Source: Prochlorococcus marinus (GTDB taxonomy: Bacteria; Cyanobacteriota; Cyanobacteriia; PCC-6307; Cyanobiaceae). From it: a stretch of 49,004 nt of DNA. Location of the stretch: positions 1-49,004 of the forward strand of contig NZ_CVSZ01000054.1 in assembly GCF_001180325.1 (NCBI RefSeq), in the 5' to 3' direction. The stretch's first letter is position 1. The number at the start of each line of letters is the position of its first letter. The notes below the pieces were generated by a model. It was not told the origin of the DNA and ran no database searches. It saw only the letters and a program-made list of their open reading frames with translations. Of the stretch, positions 9,303 through 19,188 are shown piece after piece. Position numbers and translations under genes: made by a program.

Positions 9303-9311
9303 GTGTTTTAG

Positions 9312-10085
9312 ATGGAAGACTTAACAAGATTAATTATTTCCCATGAAAGAATTGAAAATATTAAGAACAATAATTTAGAACTTTCTAAAGAAGAGGCTCA
9401 TTATTTAAATAAAGTAATGAGGATAAAAAATGGTAAAAAAATATTTATAGCTAACGGAGAGGGTTCATTATGGAAAGCTATAAAAGTTAAAAATGATTGC
9501 TTAGAAATAATTAAATCAAAAAAACCTTACTTAATTCAAGAACAAGAAATTCACTTATTAGGAATAGCTGTTGTTATACCAAAAAGTGGTTTTGAGGATA
9601 TTTTAAAAATGTGTACTGAAATAGGAATTGATTATATACAGCCATTATTTTCAGAAAGACAGATAAACAAAAATTTAAATTTTTCTAGAAAACTTTTGAG
9701 ATGGAATTTAATTATCAATGAAGCTGTTGAGCAAAGTGAGAGATTATGGAAACCTTCTATTTTAAATGGAATGGATATTATTGAATGGCTAAAAAGTAGA
9801 GATAATCAAGAAAGAGTTTCAATTTCTATAACTAGAGAAGAAACACTATATGACTTAAATCAATGGTTAAGAAAACAACAAGAATTTGGGAATAAAAAAG
9901 GAGGTATTTTTTGGAATGTAATTGGTCCTGAAGGAGGTTGGTCCGCTAAAGAAATTGATTTTTTTAAAAAAAATAATATTACCTTTGTTAAGCTTTCCGA
10001 CACTATCTTGAGAACTTCAACGGCTAGTATTAACGCATCATCAATTCTAAATCAGTGGAGAATTGATTTGAAATTAAAGAATTAG
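9312..10085 (+). CDS. rsmE: 16S rRNA (uracil-1498-N3)-methyltransferase
   Basis: RsmE methylates U1498 of 16S rRNA at the decoding centre. The C-terminal SPOUT/trefoil-knot motif is clear: IGPEGGWSAKEIDFF followed by LSDTILRTSTASINA, which bind SAM and build the knot. The N-terminal PUA-like part HYLNKVMRIKNGKKIFIANG also fits. 257 aa is close to the usual length. Middle gene of the 8859-10835 operon. Confidence 0.93.
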   Translation: MEDLTRLIISHERIENIKNNNLELSKEEAHYLNKVMRIKNGKKIFIANGEGSLWKAIKVKNDCLEIIKSKKPYLIQEQEIHLLGIAVVIPKSGFEDILKMCTEIGIDYIQPLFSERQINKNLNFSRKLLRWNLIINEAVEQSERLWKPSILNGMDIIEWLKSRDNQERVSISITREETLYDLNQWLRKQQEFGNKKGGIFWNVIGPEGGWSAKEIDFFKKNNITFVKLSDTILRTSTASINASSILNQWRIDLKLKN

Positions 10086-10091
10086 ATAAAT

Positions 10092-10835
10092 ATGGATTTA
10101 ATTAGAAATCAATTTTTTATAGGTTTTTGCATTAATTTTATTTTGATTTATATATTTTGCAGGATCCCTTTGATGACGAAAAGTGGTTGGGTAAGTGCAG
10201 GCATCTTAGGCACAATTTTGTGGGGATGTTTGTCTTGGCAGGGATGGATGTCAGTTGTAATTTATTTATTATTTGGATCCCTCGTTACCAAAATAGGTTT
10301 TAAATTTAAAAAAGCACAAGGAATTGCTGAAAAAAGAGGCGGGAGGAGAGGTCCTGAGAATGTCTGGGGCTCAGCAGCTACAGGATTATTTCTTGCCATT
10401 ATGACCAAATTTAATGCTTCCAATGTAGTGATGTTTAAAGTAGGTTTTGCTGCAAGTTTTGCTGCAAAGTTGGCGGATACTTTTGGTAGCGAAATTGGAA
10501 AAAGATTTGGTAAAGACACATACTTAATTACTTCACTTAAAAAGGTGGATAGGGGAACTGAGGGAGGAATAAGTATAGAAGGAACATTAGCTAGTGTTTT
10601 GGGATCAATATTTATGGCTTTTATAATGCTTCGTCTATCAATTATTTCTACAAAATATCATTTTATAGTTGTTGTAGTTTCTGGATTCTTGGCAACACTT
10701 TCCGAAAGTATTATTGGTGCTAAATTTCAAAACAAATATAAATTAAGTAATGAGTTGGTAAATGCTATTCAGACAAGTATTGCCTCTATGTTTGCTATCT
10801 TTGCTCTTATTTTATATTCATATTTTTTAAATTAA
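10092..10835 (+). CDS. DUF92/TIGR00297 membrane protein (VTE6-like)
   Basis: A polytopic protein with about six hydrophobic segments. The conserved RGGRRGPENVWGSA, ADTFGSEIGKRFGK and DRGTEGGISIEGTLA blocks define the family. In plants the homologue VTE6 is a phytyl-phosphate kinase that salvages phytol for tocopherol synthesis, so the same activity is plausible in a chlorophyll-rich cyanobacterium. It follows rsmE by 6 bases and converges with the gene ending at 10852. Confidence 0.85.
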   Translation: MDLIRNQFFIGFCINFILIYIFCRIPLMTKSGWVSAGILGTILWGCLSWQGWMSVVIYLLFGSLVTKIGFKFKKAQGIAEKRGGRRGPENVWGSAATGLFLAIMTKFNASNVVMFKVGFAASFAAKLADTFGSEIGKRFGKDTYLITSLKKVDRGTEGGISIEGTLASVLGSIFMAFIMLRLSIISTKYHFIVVVVSGFLATLSESIIGAKFQNKYKLSNELVNAIQTSIASMFAIFALILYSYFLN

Positions 10836-10851
10836 TAATATTTGGAAAGAC

Positions 10852-11496
10852 CTAAGATTCCTTCCATTTTGTGAGAATCTCCCAGCTTTTAAGTCTTTGG
10901 AAAAGCCAGAAATGACCTTCGGAATTTAGATGAATTCCATCATGCGTAATCCAATTTTTACTCCTTTTATCAGAATACATTTCTCTAAAAGTAGGAAGAA
11001 ATGGGACATTCTGATTGAGGCATACTTCCTCCATTCTCCTTTCATAAGAATTACAAAAATCATTTGAGTACCATAGACATCCTGCGAACGGCATTTTGCT
11101 TTCGTCAACTGGTGTAAGACCAATAACAAATACATTTGTTTGAGAGTTCATTTCATTAATTAGCCTCTCTAATCCATATTCAAATCCATCTATATCTAAT
11201 TGATTTCTTCCATTTTTCTGACCAATTGCTGCCGTGTCGTTAAGACCTACATTTAGTAGTATTGCTTTAGGTTTATTTCTTCTCGTTTCTCCTCTAGATG
11301 ACCATTCTTTTTCCCATCTAGATGAAACTTTTTCTATCCCATCTCCCCTAACGCCAAGTTGATAAATAACTGGCCCATTGTGGTTATTGCACCAATCTTT
11401 TCTAAGCCTCTCACACCATCCACCACCCTCATTATCTCCCCATCCATAAACCGAGCTATCTCCAATTACAACTAGCTGTTTTGGTAAACTAATCAC
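10852..11496 (-). CDS. SGNH/GDSL-family hydrolase, 214 aa
   Basis: Block I GDSSVYGWGDNEGGGW carries the nucleophile Ser14. Block III NVGLNDT carries the oxyanion asparagine, and block V DGIHLNSEGH carries the catalytic Asp and His. No signal peptide is visible, so it is probably cytoplasmic. The family removes acyl groups from lipids, sugars or thioesters; the substrate is unknown. It shares its strand with the phn transporter genes but is separated by 49 bases. Confidence 0.88.
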   Translation of the reverse strand: MISLPKQLVVIGDSSVYGWGDNEGGGWCERLRKDWCNNHNGPVIYQLGVRGDGIEKVSSRWEKEWSSRGETRRNKPKAILLNVGLNDTAAIGQKNGRNQLDIDGFEYGLERLINEMNSQTNVFVIGLTPVDESKMPFAGCLWYSNDFCNSYERRMEEVCLNQNVPFLPTFREMYSDKRSKNWITHDGIHLNSEGHFWLFQRLKSWEILTKWKES

Positions 11497-11545
11497 TATA
11501 ACCGGAAAAAAATAATTACTTGATCTAACAAATTATTCTTACAAA

Positions 11546-13048
11546 TCAAGTTAGACTATTTTTGATTTTACCATTTATTAATTCGCCAACTATTGCGATG
11601 GAGCTATAAGCTATCAAAACTAATGTAACTTCTTGCCATGCGAAGGAACTTAGTGATTCTTGCAATTGCCAACCTAGACCAACACTTCCAATAACCCCAA
11701 CAATTGCAGTTTCTCTAATAATAATGTCAGATCTATAAGAGCAATATGCTAAGTAACTTTTTGCTTGTTGAGAAAATAAACCTAATAGCCAACTAGTGTT
11801 TTTTGAGATTCCTAGAGATTTCATTGCAATATAATTTCTCTTGTCTTGGCTATCTAGATTTGTAAAAAGTAATTTGCTAGTAATACCAGCGTTGTGGAGA
11901 CCTAATGTTAAAGCTGCTAAAGATACAGAAGGATTATTAAAAGTTAATAGAGTTAGAAGTATTACAGGGGTGGGTATTAAACGTAATAAAAATGCAAAAA
12001 TTTTTATAAAAATTTTAGAGGTATGGTTGTTAAAAATTCCTATTACTAATGGAGGTAAACTAATTGCGATTCCTGTTGATAAAAGACTTAAAATTATTGT
12101 TTCTAATATAAGTTTTAAGAAATCAAATAATCCTAAATCTGAGCTTGATTTAAATAGAGAACTAACGGAATTAAAATTTTCAAAATTATTGTTAAAAATA
12201 AAATAAAGAAAATATGAAAAAGAAAATAAAATTGTTATGAAAAAAACTGAAATAAAAAAAATAGATAGGATTTTATTTGTAGTATTAAATTTTATTTTTT
12301 TGAATATTAATCCAGGAAGAATTATCAAAATTGCTAAGGACCATAAATAAGTCCATAGCTCTCTAAAATTCAAAGTTTGGAAAGATAAAAAAATACTGGT
12401 ACCTATTCCTCCAATCCCAAAAAGTCCTAGAATCACCGTACTTCTTATTGAACACTCTAATCGATATAAACCAAAGTTTTTAAATGTATTTATTATTGGA
12501 TTCCATATTAAAGTTAGTAAAGAAGAAAATTTAGGTGCATTTATTTGATTTATAGATTCAAAACTTTTGTAGTCAATAGTTTCTAATTGTTCAGCAAAAA
12601 CTTTTGAATTTACAGCAATATAAGGTATACATATAGCTATTATTCCTATCGAAAAATTTATTCCATATATTTGCATTAATAGTATTCCCCAAACCACTTC
12701 GTGCATAGATCTAATTATTGTTAGAAAAAACCTTATTATGCGGTAGAAAAAATTTGGAATATTAAAGATTTTATAAAAAATATTTGAGGAAATTATTCCA
12801 AAAATTGCTCCAAAAATAATACTTACTAACCAACTAAAAAAACCAATTAAAATAGTTTCATTTAATCGCTTAATTACGGTAATAATAATTTCATTATCGA
12901 TCTTGGGATTAAATGCAGAAATTAAGAATTCTTGGAATAATTTAAATCCTCCAAAATGAATATTGTTTATTAATTGATACCCTAGAGGTATGCATACCAA
13001 AATTGGAAGAAAAGATAATGAGGTATAGTTTAATTTTAATTTGTTCAA
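11546..13048 (-). CDS. phnE: Phosphonate/phosphite ABC permease with two fused permease halves
   Basis: Membrane permease of a PhnDCE-type importer. At 500 aa it is about twice the usual PhnE size of roughly 270 aa. Hydrophobic segments fall in two sets of about six, each ending in a cytoplasmic loop that contacts the ATPase (for example GLHNAGITSKLLFTNLD in the second half). It is thus probably a fused pseudo-dimer. It lies four bases behind phnC. The base composition is even more AT-rich than the flanks. Confidence 0.85.
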   Translation of the reverse strand: MNKLKLNYTSLSFLPILVCIPLGYQLINNIHFGGFKLFQEFLISAFNPKIDNEIIITVIKRLNETILIGFFSWLVSIIFGAIFGIISSNIFYKIFNIPNFFYRIIRFFLTIIRSMHEVVWGILLMQIYGINFSIGIIAICIPYIAVNSKVFAEQLETIDYKSFESINQINAPKFSSLLTLIWNPIINTFKNFGLYRLECSIRSTVILGLFGIGGIGTSIFLSFQTLNFRELWTYLWSLAILIILPGLIFKKIKFNTTNKILSIFFISVFFITILFSFSYFLYFIFNNNFENFNSVSSLFKSSSDLGLFDFLKLILETIILSLLSTGIAISLPPLVIGIFNNHTSKIFIKIFAFLLRLIPTPVILLTLLTFNNPSVSLAALTLGLHNAGITSKLLFTNLDSQDKRNYIAMKSLGISKNTSWLLGLFSQQAKSYLAYCSYRSDIIIRETAIVGVIGSVGLGWQLQESLSSFAWQEVTLVLIAYSSIAIVGELINGKIKNSLT

Positions 13049-13052
13049 CTAA

Positions 13053-13793
13053 TTAATATATTTTCTCTAAATGAATCTTCTTTAAGTTATTTCTTTTGAT
13101 ATTGAAAAAAATTTTACCATCCCTTATTCCAATAACTTTATCGAAATCGTTCAGCAAATCTAATCTATGTAATGCAACTAATGCCGTCTTTGGGGATTTT
13201 TTTGTTTTATTTTTATCTACATTTTCTAGCAGAAGGTTTTTAATTGTTGTTATCAATTTGGGATCTAGATTATTAAAAGGCTCATCTGCAAGTAATATAT
13301 TTGATTCTTGAATTAATGATCTAGCTATAGCCACCCTTTGTTTTTGCCCCCCAGATAGTTTTCTGATTTTTTTGTCGTAAATAGAGTTATGAAGTCTACA
13401 TAATTTCATATATTTATGCGCCTTCTTAAAAGAACTTATATTTAGTAAATTTTTAAAAGCGAAATAAAAATTGTTTTCCGCTAGTAGTCCACAATTAACA
13501 TTTTGTTCTGCAGAGAGATCTTCTATTAATCTTAAATCTTGCCATATAGTTGTTATTTTACTTTTCTGCTTTCTATCTAATTCCTCGAAACTTTCATTGA
13601 AAAATTTAACCTCACCTTGAGTTGGCTTTATAGTGCCATTAAGTACTGATATAAGTGTAGTTTTTCCTGAACCGCTTTTACCTAAAAGTGCAATTTTTTC
13701 CCCAGAATTTATTTTTAAATTTATTTTATTTAGGATTAGATCATTTTTGTATTTATAAGATATATTTTCTAATTCTATGACAGTATTATTCAT
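13053..13793 (-). CDS. phnC: Phosphonate/phosphite ABC ATP-binding protein
   Basis: Walker A GKSGSGKTT, signature LSGGQKQRVAIARSL and Walker B LLADEPFNNLDP are all present, as in the PhnC branch. It powers import through PhnE using substrate captured by PhnD. 246 aa is normal. The start ATG overlaps the phnD stop (ATGA), indicating translational coupling. Confidence 0.92.
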   Translation of the reverse strand: MNNTVIELENISYKYKNDLILNKINLKINSGEKIALLGKSGSGKTTLISVLNGTIKPTQGEVKFFNESFEELDRKQKSKITTIWQDLRLIEDLSAEQNVNCGLLAENNFYFAFKNLLNISSFKKAHKYMKLCRLHNSIYDKKIRKLSGGQKQRVAIARSLIQESNILLADEPFNNLDPKLITTIKNLLLENVDKNKTKKSPKTALVALHRLDLLNDFDKVIGIRDGKIFFNIKRNNLKKIHLEKIY

Positions 13794-14683
13794 CTAATTT
13801 TATTTAATTTCCTCCCGATTTCCTCTATATTTTTATATTGTTTTGATTCTGCCTTTATAAATCTTTTTGCATTGAACATATCTAATATCTGTTTATGTGA
13901 TTTTTTCTTTATATCTAAATTTAGAATTACTGATTTAAGTTCTTTTGTAAACCCTTCCCCGAATCTATTTTCAAGATCACCTTGAGCTACCCAATGATAG
14001 TCAACATATTCTGGTGTGATCCAGAATAATTCTAAATTACTTGTTCTTTTAGGATTATTTTTAAGATTGTTTTCCCAAACCTGTTTATTTAAAGCTCCAG
14101 CATCAAATGCCCCACTATTAACTAAAGCTATAGTGGCATCATGACTCCCACTAAAACCTGCTTTTTTCCCTTTAAAATGTTTAATTTCTACCCCTGCTTG
14201 ATTTAAAAAATATTCTGGCATTAATCTTCCAGAAGTTGAGTTTTCAGAGCCAAAAGTAAATCTTAAATTCTTTAGTTTTTTAAGTCCTTTAATGTTTGAA
14301 ATTGAGTTAAGTTCTAAATTTTTGTTTATTATAAAAACACTTTTAAATTCCTTATCGATATCTCTTTGAGCTATGACAATTGAATCAGGTGTTTGTAATC
14401 TTGCTTGAACTCCTGATAAACCTCCAAACCAAACTAAATCTAAATCTTTAGTTCTAAATCCAGTTACTGCTGCAACATAATTAAAAACAGGAATGTATTT
14501 AACTTCTACATCAAGTTGTTTGGATAATTCTTTTGAAAATAAATTAAATCTTTTGTCCAAAACATCTTGGTTTTGATCAGGTATTGCTCCAACTTTTAAA
14601 ACTTTGGGATTTGAAAATACAGGTGATGAAAAAACAGAAAATAATAGAGATGAACTAAGTAGGAAATTCTTTAAATTAAACAT
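13790..14683 (-). CDS. phnD: Periplasmic phosphonate/phosphite-binding protein
   Basis: First gene of the phnDCE operon. A Sec-type signal peptide (residues 1-24, ending SPVFS) precedes the mature domain, which begins LKVGAIPDQNQDVL as in PhnD/PtxB proteins. Conserved ligand-pocket regions are YVAAVTGFRTKDLDLVWFGG and SENSTSGRLMPEYF. Prochlorococcus homologues are reported to bind phosphite and methylphosphonate, but ligand preference cannot be read from sequence. No phosphonate- or phosphite-degrading enzyme is in the window. Confidence 0.92.
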   Translation of the reverse strand: MFNLKNFLLSSSLLFSVFSSPVFSNPKVLKVGAIPDQNQDVLDKRFNLFSKELSKQLDVEVKYIPVFNYVAAVTGFRTKDLDLVWFGGLSGVQARLQTPDSIVIAQRDIDKEFKSVFIINKNLELNSISNIKGLKKLKNLRFTFGSENSTSGRLMPEYFLNQAGVEIKHFKGKKAGFSGSHDATIALVNSGAFDAGALNKQVWENNLKNNPKRTSNLELFWITPEYVDYHWVAQGDLENRFGEGFTKELKSVILNLDIKKKSHKQILDMFNAKRFIKAESKQYKNIEEIGRKLNKIR

Positions 14684-14695
14684 AACTTAGTTTTA

Positions 14696-15874
14696 TTAAT
14701 AGTATTCAGAGATTGCTTTTTCAAGCCTCTGTAGTCCATCTTTTATTTTAATTTCTGAAGCTGCACAAGATATTCTTATACATTGATCAGCTCCAAAAGC
14801 TTTTCCAGGTACAATAACTAATCCGTAATCTTGAAGAGCTTTATTGCAGAAATCAACAGAAGTAATTGAGGAGTTGGGTAATTTTGGAAATGCGTAAAAT
14901 GCTCCGTTAGGTTCTTCAATATAAATCCCATTTATATTATTAAGGCCCTCATAGAGAAGTCTTCTTCTTTGATCATAATGGCTATTTATCATTGAGAAAA
15001 ACTCATTATTAATTTTTAAAGCCTCTAAAGCACCTTTTTGAACAAAAGAGCAAACATTACTTGTACTTTGACTTTGTAATGCTGAGGATGCTTTGATTAC
15101 ATCTTTGGGACCTACTAAATAACCTATCCTCCAGCCAGTCATAGCCCATCCTTTCGCAAACCCATTTATTATAAAAATTCTATCTTTTAAGTCATTTGCC
15201 AATGAAGATAAACTGTAGTGTTTAAATTCTTTTTTAAGGATTAGTTCGTAAATCTCATCAGATAGAATATTGATATTTGGATTTTCTCTGGCTAAATCGG
15301 CAATTTGTAATAATTCTTCCTTTGACATAACTCTTCCAGTAGGGTTATTAGGAGAATTGATAATTATAAATTTAGTTTTTGAAGAGATTTTAGACTTCAA
15401 ATCTTCTATATTTATTTTGAATCCATTTTCTGCAGAAGAATTTGTAAAAATTGGCTTCCCACCCGCCAATCTAACCATCTGGGGATAACTTAACCAATAT
15501 GGAGAAGGAATAATAACTTCGTCTCCAGTATTTAACAATACTTGGAAAAGATTATATATTGCTTGCTTAGCACCATTTGTGACCATTACATTTTCAAATT
15601 CATAATTTAAATCGTTTTGAATTTGAAGTTTATTTGCAATTGCTTTTCGGAGATCTAAATTCCCCGCTGCGGGCCCGTATTTTGTGAATCCATCAAATAT
15701 AGCTTTACTTGTAGCCTCTGTTACTTCTTTTGGGGCATCAAAATCAGGTTCACCTGCACTTAAATTGCAAATATCTACTCCTTCTGCCGATAATTGATTT
15801 GCTTTAGCACTTATCTGCAATGTAAGAGAAGGCTCAATTGAAAGTGCCCGATCAGATAAATTAATTTGACTCAT
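14696..15874 (-). CDS. aspC: Aspartate aminotransferase (class I/II, PLP)
   Basis: It swaps amino groups between aspartate and 2-oxoglutarate. The N-terminal ICNLSAGEPDFDAP and the PLP-lysine block NGFAKGWAMTGWRIGY are diagnostic, with SPNNPTGRVMS and ISCAASE also present. I chose the ATG at 15874 (MSQINLSDRALS). An upstream in-frame ATG at 15892 adds six residues absent from the family. 392 aa is typical. It reads toward phnD with 12 bases between, so read-through is possible. Some family members also act as prephenate aminotransferase. Confidence 0.93.
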   Translation of the reverse strand: MSQINLSDRALSIEPSLTLQISAKANQLSAEGVDICNLSAGEPDFDAPKEVTEATSKAIFDGFTKYGPAAGNLDLRKAIANKLQIQNDLNYEFENVMVTNGAKQAIYNLFQVLLNTGDEVIIPSPYWLSYPQMVRLAGGKPIFTNSSAENGFKINIEDLKSKISSKTKFIIINSPNNPTGRVMSKEELLQIADLARENPNINILSDEIYELILKKEFKHYSLSSLANDLKDRIFIINGFAKGWAMTGWRIGYLVGPKDVIKASSALQSQSTSNVCSFVQKGALEALKINNEFFSMINSHYDQRRRLLYEGLNNINGIYIEEPNGAFYAFPKLPNSSITSVDFCNKALQDYGLVIVPGKAFGADQCIRISCAASEIKIKDGLQRLEKAISEYY

Positions 15875-16035
15875 TGACTTATGACTTTTCAAATATGACT
15901 TTTAATAATGACAAATGCATAAATTAAGAATAAATAAAACTATCACACAATGGTTTAATTTAGTTCATTTTCTTAATCTATTTTATTTTCATGTTTTGAG
16001 TTCTTAAGATAAAAATATTTAAAGTTTTATTTTCG

Positions 16036-16539
16036 GTGAAAAGGTTAGTAATTGGGAGAGGAAGTGTATTTGCAGATTTGTTAATAATTGGTGAGGCACC
16101 TGGAGCACAGGAAGATTTAGAAGGAAAACCTTATGTAGGTAAATCTGGTAAGTTATTAAACGAATTATTAATACAAGCTGGGATTGACTATAAGAAGGAT
16201 GTTTATTTTTGTAATGTAATTAAATGTCGACCACCAAATAATAGAAAACCCACTGCTAGAGAAATTAATATTCATAAACCTTGGTTATTACAGCAAATAA
16301 AACTAGTTGATCCAAAATTTATATTACTTACTGGTTCAACTGCTATGAGAGCTATTTTAGAAGTTAAAGATCCTATAAGTAATTTAAGAGGTCAATGGAT
16401 TAAAAAAGATGGGAGAGAAATTATGGTAATTTTTCATCCATCTTATTTGTTGAGATTTCCTTCAAAAGAAATCAATAAACCTTACCATCTAACTTTGAAA
16501 GACCTAGAGAATGTAAGTGGTAAACTATATGCCGTATAA
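16036..16539 (+). CDS. Family-4 uracil-DNA glycosylase lacking iron-sulfur cysteines
   Basis: It removes uracil from DNA after cytosine deamination. Motif A GEAPGAQEDLEGKPYVG (residues 19-35) and motif B HPSYLLR (134-140) are present. The usual N-terminal CxxC pair is absent because the protein begins at GTG 16036 and the in-frame stop at 15997 leaves no room for it. Of the two later cluster ligands, only Cys64 of KCRPP remains; the position of the fourth is His80. At 167 aa it is shorter than typical (about 190-220). It sits 35 bases upstream of ispG on the same strand. Confidence 0.88.
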   Translation: MKRLVIGRGSVFADLLIIGEAPGAQEDLEGKPYVGKSGKLLNELLIQAGIDYKKDVYFCNVIKCRPPNNRKPTAREINIHKPWLLQQIKLVDPKFILLTGSTAMRAILEVKDPISNLRGQWIKKDGREIMVIFHPSYLLRFPSKEINKPYHLTLKDLENVSGKLYAV

Positions 16540-16574
16540 TTTAGTGAAATCCTTTTTGAATATCAAGAATTTTA

Positions 16575-17792
16575 ATGTCATTAACTCAATCAAAAGAGGT
16601 TAATAGTCTCTCCAAAAGATATTCAACTCATATTGAGAGAAGGATAACTAGAACAGTAATGGTGGGTGATATAGCTATTGGAAGTGATTATCCAGTAAGA
16701 GTTCAATCGATGATAAATGAAGATACTATGGATGTCGAAAATGCTTACTTAGCTATCAAAAGACTTCATGATGTAGGTTGTGAAATAGTAAGGTTAACTG
16801 TCCCTTCCTTAGCACATGCCAAAGCAGTAGGAGATATAAAGGCAAAATTACTAGAAAATAATATTAACACTCCCTTGGTGGCTGATGTTCACCATAATGG
16901 TATGAAAATTGCAATGGAAGTTGCAAAACATGTTGATAAAGTAAGAATTAATCCTGGATTGTTTGTTTTTGAAAAATCAGACCCTACAAGAACTGAATAT
17001 AAAGATGAGGAATTTGAAACTATTAAGCAAACAATACTTAAAAGATTTACCCCTTTAGTTGAAGTTTTAAAGGCTGAAAACAAAGCTCTAAGGATTGGGG
17101 TTAATCATGGGTCTCTATCTGAGAGGATGCTTTTTACTTATGGAGATACGCCATTAGGAATGACAGAATCTGCGATGGAGTTCGTAAAAATTTGTGATGA
17201 ACTTGATTTTCATAACATAATTATTTCTATGAAAGCTTCTAGGGCTCCGGTCATGATGGCGGCTTACAGAATGATTGCAGATAGGCTTGACTCAGAAGGT
17301 TATAACTATCCCTTACATTTAGGAGTGACCGAAGCTGGTGATGGTGATTATGGAAGGATTAAAAGTACTGCTGGAATTGGAACGCTTTTAGCAGAGGGAT
17401 TAGGAGATACCATCAGGGTTTCCTTAACAGAAGCTCCAGAAAAGGAAATACCAGTGTGCTATTCAATTTTGCAATCTTTAGGATTAAGAAAAACAATGGT
17501 TGAATACATCAGTTGCCCTAGTTGTGGTAGAACACTTTTCAATCTAGAAGAAGTTGTAGATAAAGTTAGGAACGCTACCTCACATTTGACGGGGCTAGAT
17601 ATAGCAATAATGGGATGTATTGTTAATGGGCCAGGAGAAATGGCAGATGCTGATTATGGTTATGTTGGAAAAGGTAAAGGAACTATTGCCTTATATAGAA
17701 GAAAAGAAGAGATAAAAAGAGTACCTGAAGATGAGGGTGTTAATGCTTTAATCCAACTTATTAAGGATGATGGGAAGTGGATTGATCCTTAA
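16575..17792 (+). CDS. ispG: 4-hydroxy-3-methylbut-2-enyl diphosphate synthase
   Basis: Penultimate enzyme of the MEP pathway that supplies isoprenoids for carotenoids, chlorophyll phytol and quinones. It uses a [4Fe-4S] cluster held by the cysteines in [11 protein letters not shown] and [11 protein letters not shown] near the C terminus. The N-terminal TIM barrel starts [15 protein letters not shown]. 405 aa is the normal two-domain bacterial length. ATG start at 16575. Confidence 0.96.
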   Translation: MSLTQSKEVNSLSKRYSTHIERRITRTVMVGDIAIGSDYPVRVQSMINEDTMDVENAYLAIKRLHDVGCEIVRLTVPSLAHAKAVGDIKAKLLENNINTPLVADVHHNGMKIAMEVAKHVDKVRINPGLFVFEKSDPTRTEYKDEEFETIKQTILKRFTPLVEVLKAENKALRIGVNHGSLSERMLFTYGDTPLGMTESAMEFVKICDELDFHNIIISMKASRAPVMMAAYRMIADRLDSEGYNYPLHLGVTEAGDGDYGRIKSTAGIGTLLAEGLGDTIRVSLTEAPEKEIPVCYSILQSLGLRKTMVEYISCPSCGRTLFNLEEVVDKVRNATSHLTGLDIAIMGCIVNGPGEMADADYGYVGKGKGTIALYRRKEEIKRVPEDEGVNALIQLIKDDGKWIDP

Positions 17793-17853
17793 GGATTTGT
17801 CAAATTTTTGAATTATAAATAAATTCTTTTTATAATAAAAAATATCGAATTAT

Positions 17854-19188
17854 TTGAAGATAAGGAAATTGATTAAAAAAAAATATATATTTTTGTTTGC
17901 GACATCCTTTTCTGGGTTATTTTTAAATAATTTTGCAGAGGCAACAGTTTTAAATAATAGTTATAAAGAAGTAATTGATCATGTTTGGCAAATTGTATAT
18001 AGAGATTTTCTTGATTCAAGCGGCAAATTTCAAAAGTCCAATTGGATTAATCTAAGAAAAGAAGTTTTATCAAAAACATATTCAGACAGCAATGAAGCAT
18101 ATGATGCGATTAGAGATATGCTTTCTAATTTAGATGATTCTTATACAAGATTTTTAGAACCTAAGGAATTTAATCAAATGAGAATTGATACCTCTGGCGA
18201 ATTAACTGGAGTTGGTATCCAAATAGTTAAAGATAAAGAATCTGATGATTTAATAATTATTTCTCCCATAGAGGGCACCCCTGCATTTGATGCTGGAATT
18301 AAAGCTAGAGATAAAATATTATCCATAGATGATATTTCTACTGAAGGTATGAATATTGAGGATGCCGTGAAATTAATAAGAGGACAAAGAGGTACTAAAG
18401 TAAAGCTTGAAATTCTTAGAGGTTCACAATCCTTTTTTAAGACTTTATCAAGAGAAAAAATTGAAATAAAATCTGTATCAAGTAAAGTCAATCAAACCAA
18501 AAATGGCTTATCAATTGGCTATGTAAGAATTAAACAATTTAATGCAAATGCATCCAAAGAAACTAGAGATGCTATTAAGGATTTAGAAACAAAAAAAGTC
18601 GCAGGATATGTTCTTGACTTGAGAAGTAATCCTGGAGGTTTATTAGAATCAAGCATTGATATCTCAAGGCACTTCATTAACAAAGGAGTAATAGTAAGTA
18701 CAGTAAGTAAAGATGGTTTAAAAGAAACAAAAAAAGGAAACGGTCGAGCTCTAACAAAAAAGCCCTTAGTTGTCTTAGTTAATGAGGGTTCTGCTAGTGC
18801 TAGTGAAATAGTTTCTGGTGCAATAAAAGATAACAAAAGAGGAAAATTAGTTGGGAAGAAAACATTTGGTAAAGGTCTAGTTCAATCTATGAGAACATTA
18901 GTTGATGGTTCAGGTCTAACTGTTACAGTCGCTAAGTATTTAACTCCGAACGGCACTGATATAAACAAATCTGGAATTATTCCAGACATAGAAGTAAGAA
19001 TGAATATAAACCCTATACTTCAAAGAGAGATAGGAACTAGAAAAGATAAACAATATAGAGCTGGTGAAAAAGAGCTAATAAATATAATTAATAGAAAGAA
19101 TCAGATAAGCGAATTTAAGCCCGACACCACAAACCTTAATGCATTCCTAAAAATTAATAAGGAAGATAAAGTATTTTCATTAAATTAA
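17854..19188 (+). CDS. Carboxyl-terminal processing protease (S41)
   Basis: It has a signal peptide (residues 1-30, basic KLIKKKYIF then hydrophobic, ending FAEA), a PDZ domain (about 100-190) and an S41 catalytic domain. The Ser315-Lys340 dyad sits in GSASASE and TFGKG, 25 residues apart as in D1 protease CtpA. In cyanobacteria CtpA trims the C terminus of the D1 protein in the lumen; paralogues exist, so the letter is not assigned. Start TTG at 17854. The stop overlaps the nadA end by four bases (convergent). Confidence 0.93.
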   Translation: MKIRKLIKKKYIFLFATSFSGLFLNNFAEATVLNNSYKEVIDHVWQIVYRDFLDSSGKFQKSNWINLRKEVLSKTYSDSNEAYDAIRDMLSNLDDSYTRFLEPKEFNQMRIDTSGELTGVGIQIVKDKESDDLIIISPIEGTPAFDAGIKARDKILSIDDISTEGMNIEDAVKLIRGQRGTKVKLEILRGSQSFFKTLSREKIEIKSVSSKVNQTKNGLSIGYVRIKQFNANASKETRDAIKDLETKKVAGYVLDLRSNPGGLLESSIDISRHFINKGVIVSTVSKDGLKETKKGNGRALTKKPLVVLVNEGSASASEIVSGAIKDNKRGKLVGKKTFGKGLVQSMRTLVDGSGLTVTVAKYLTPNGTDINKSGIIPDIEVRMNINPILQREIGTRKDKQYRAGEKELINIINRKNQISEFKPDTTNLNAFLKINKEDKVFSLN

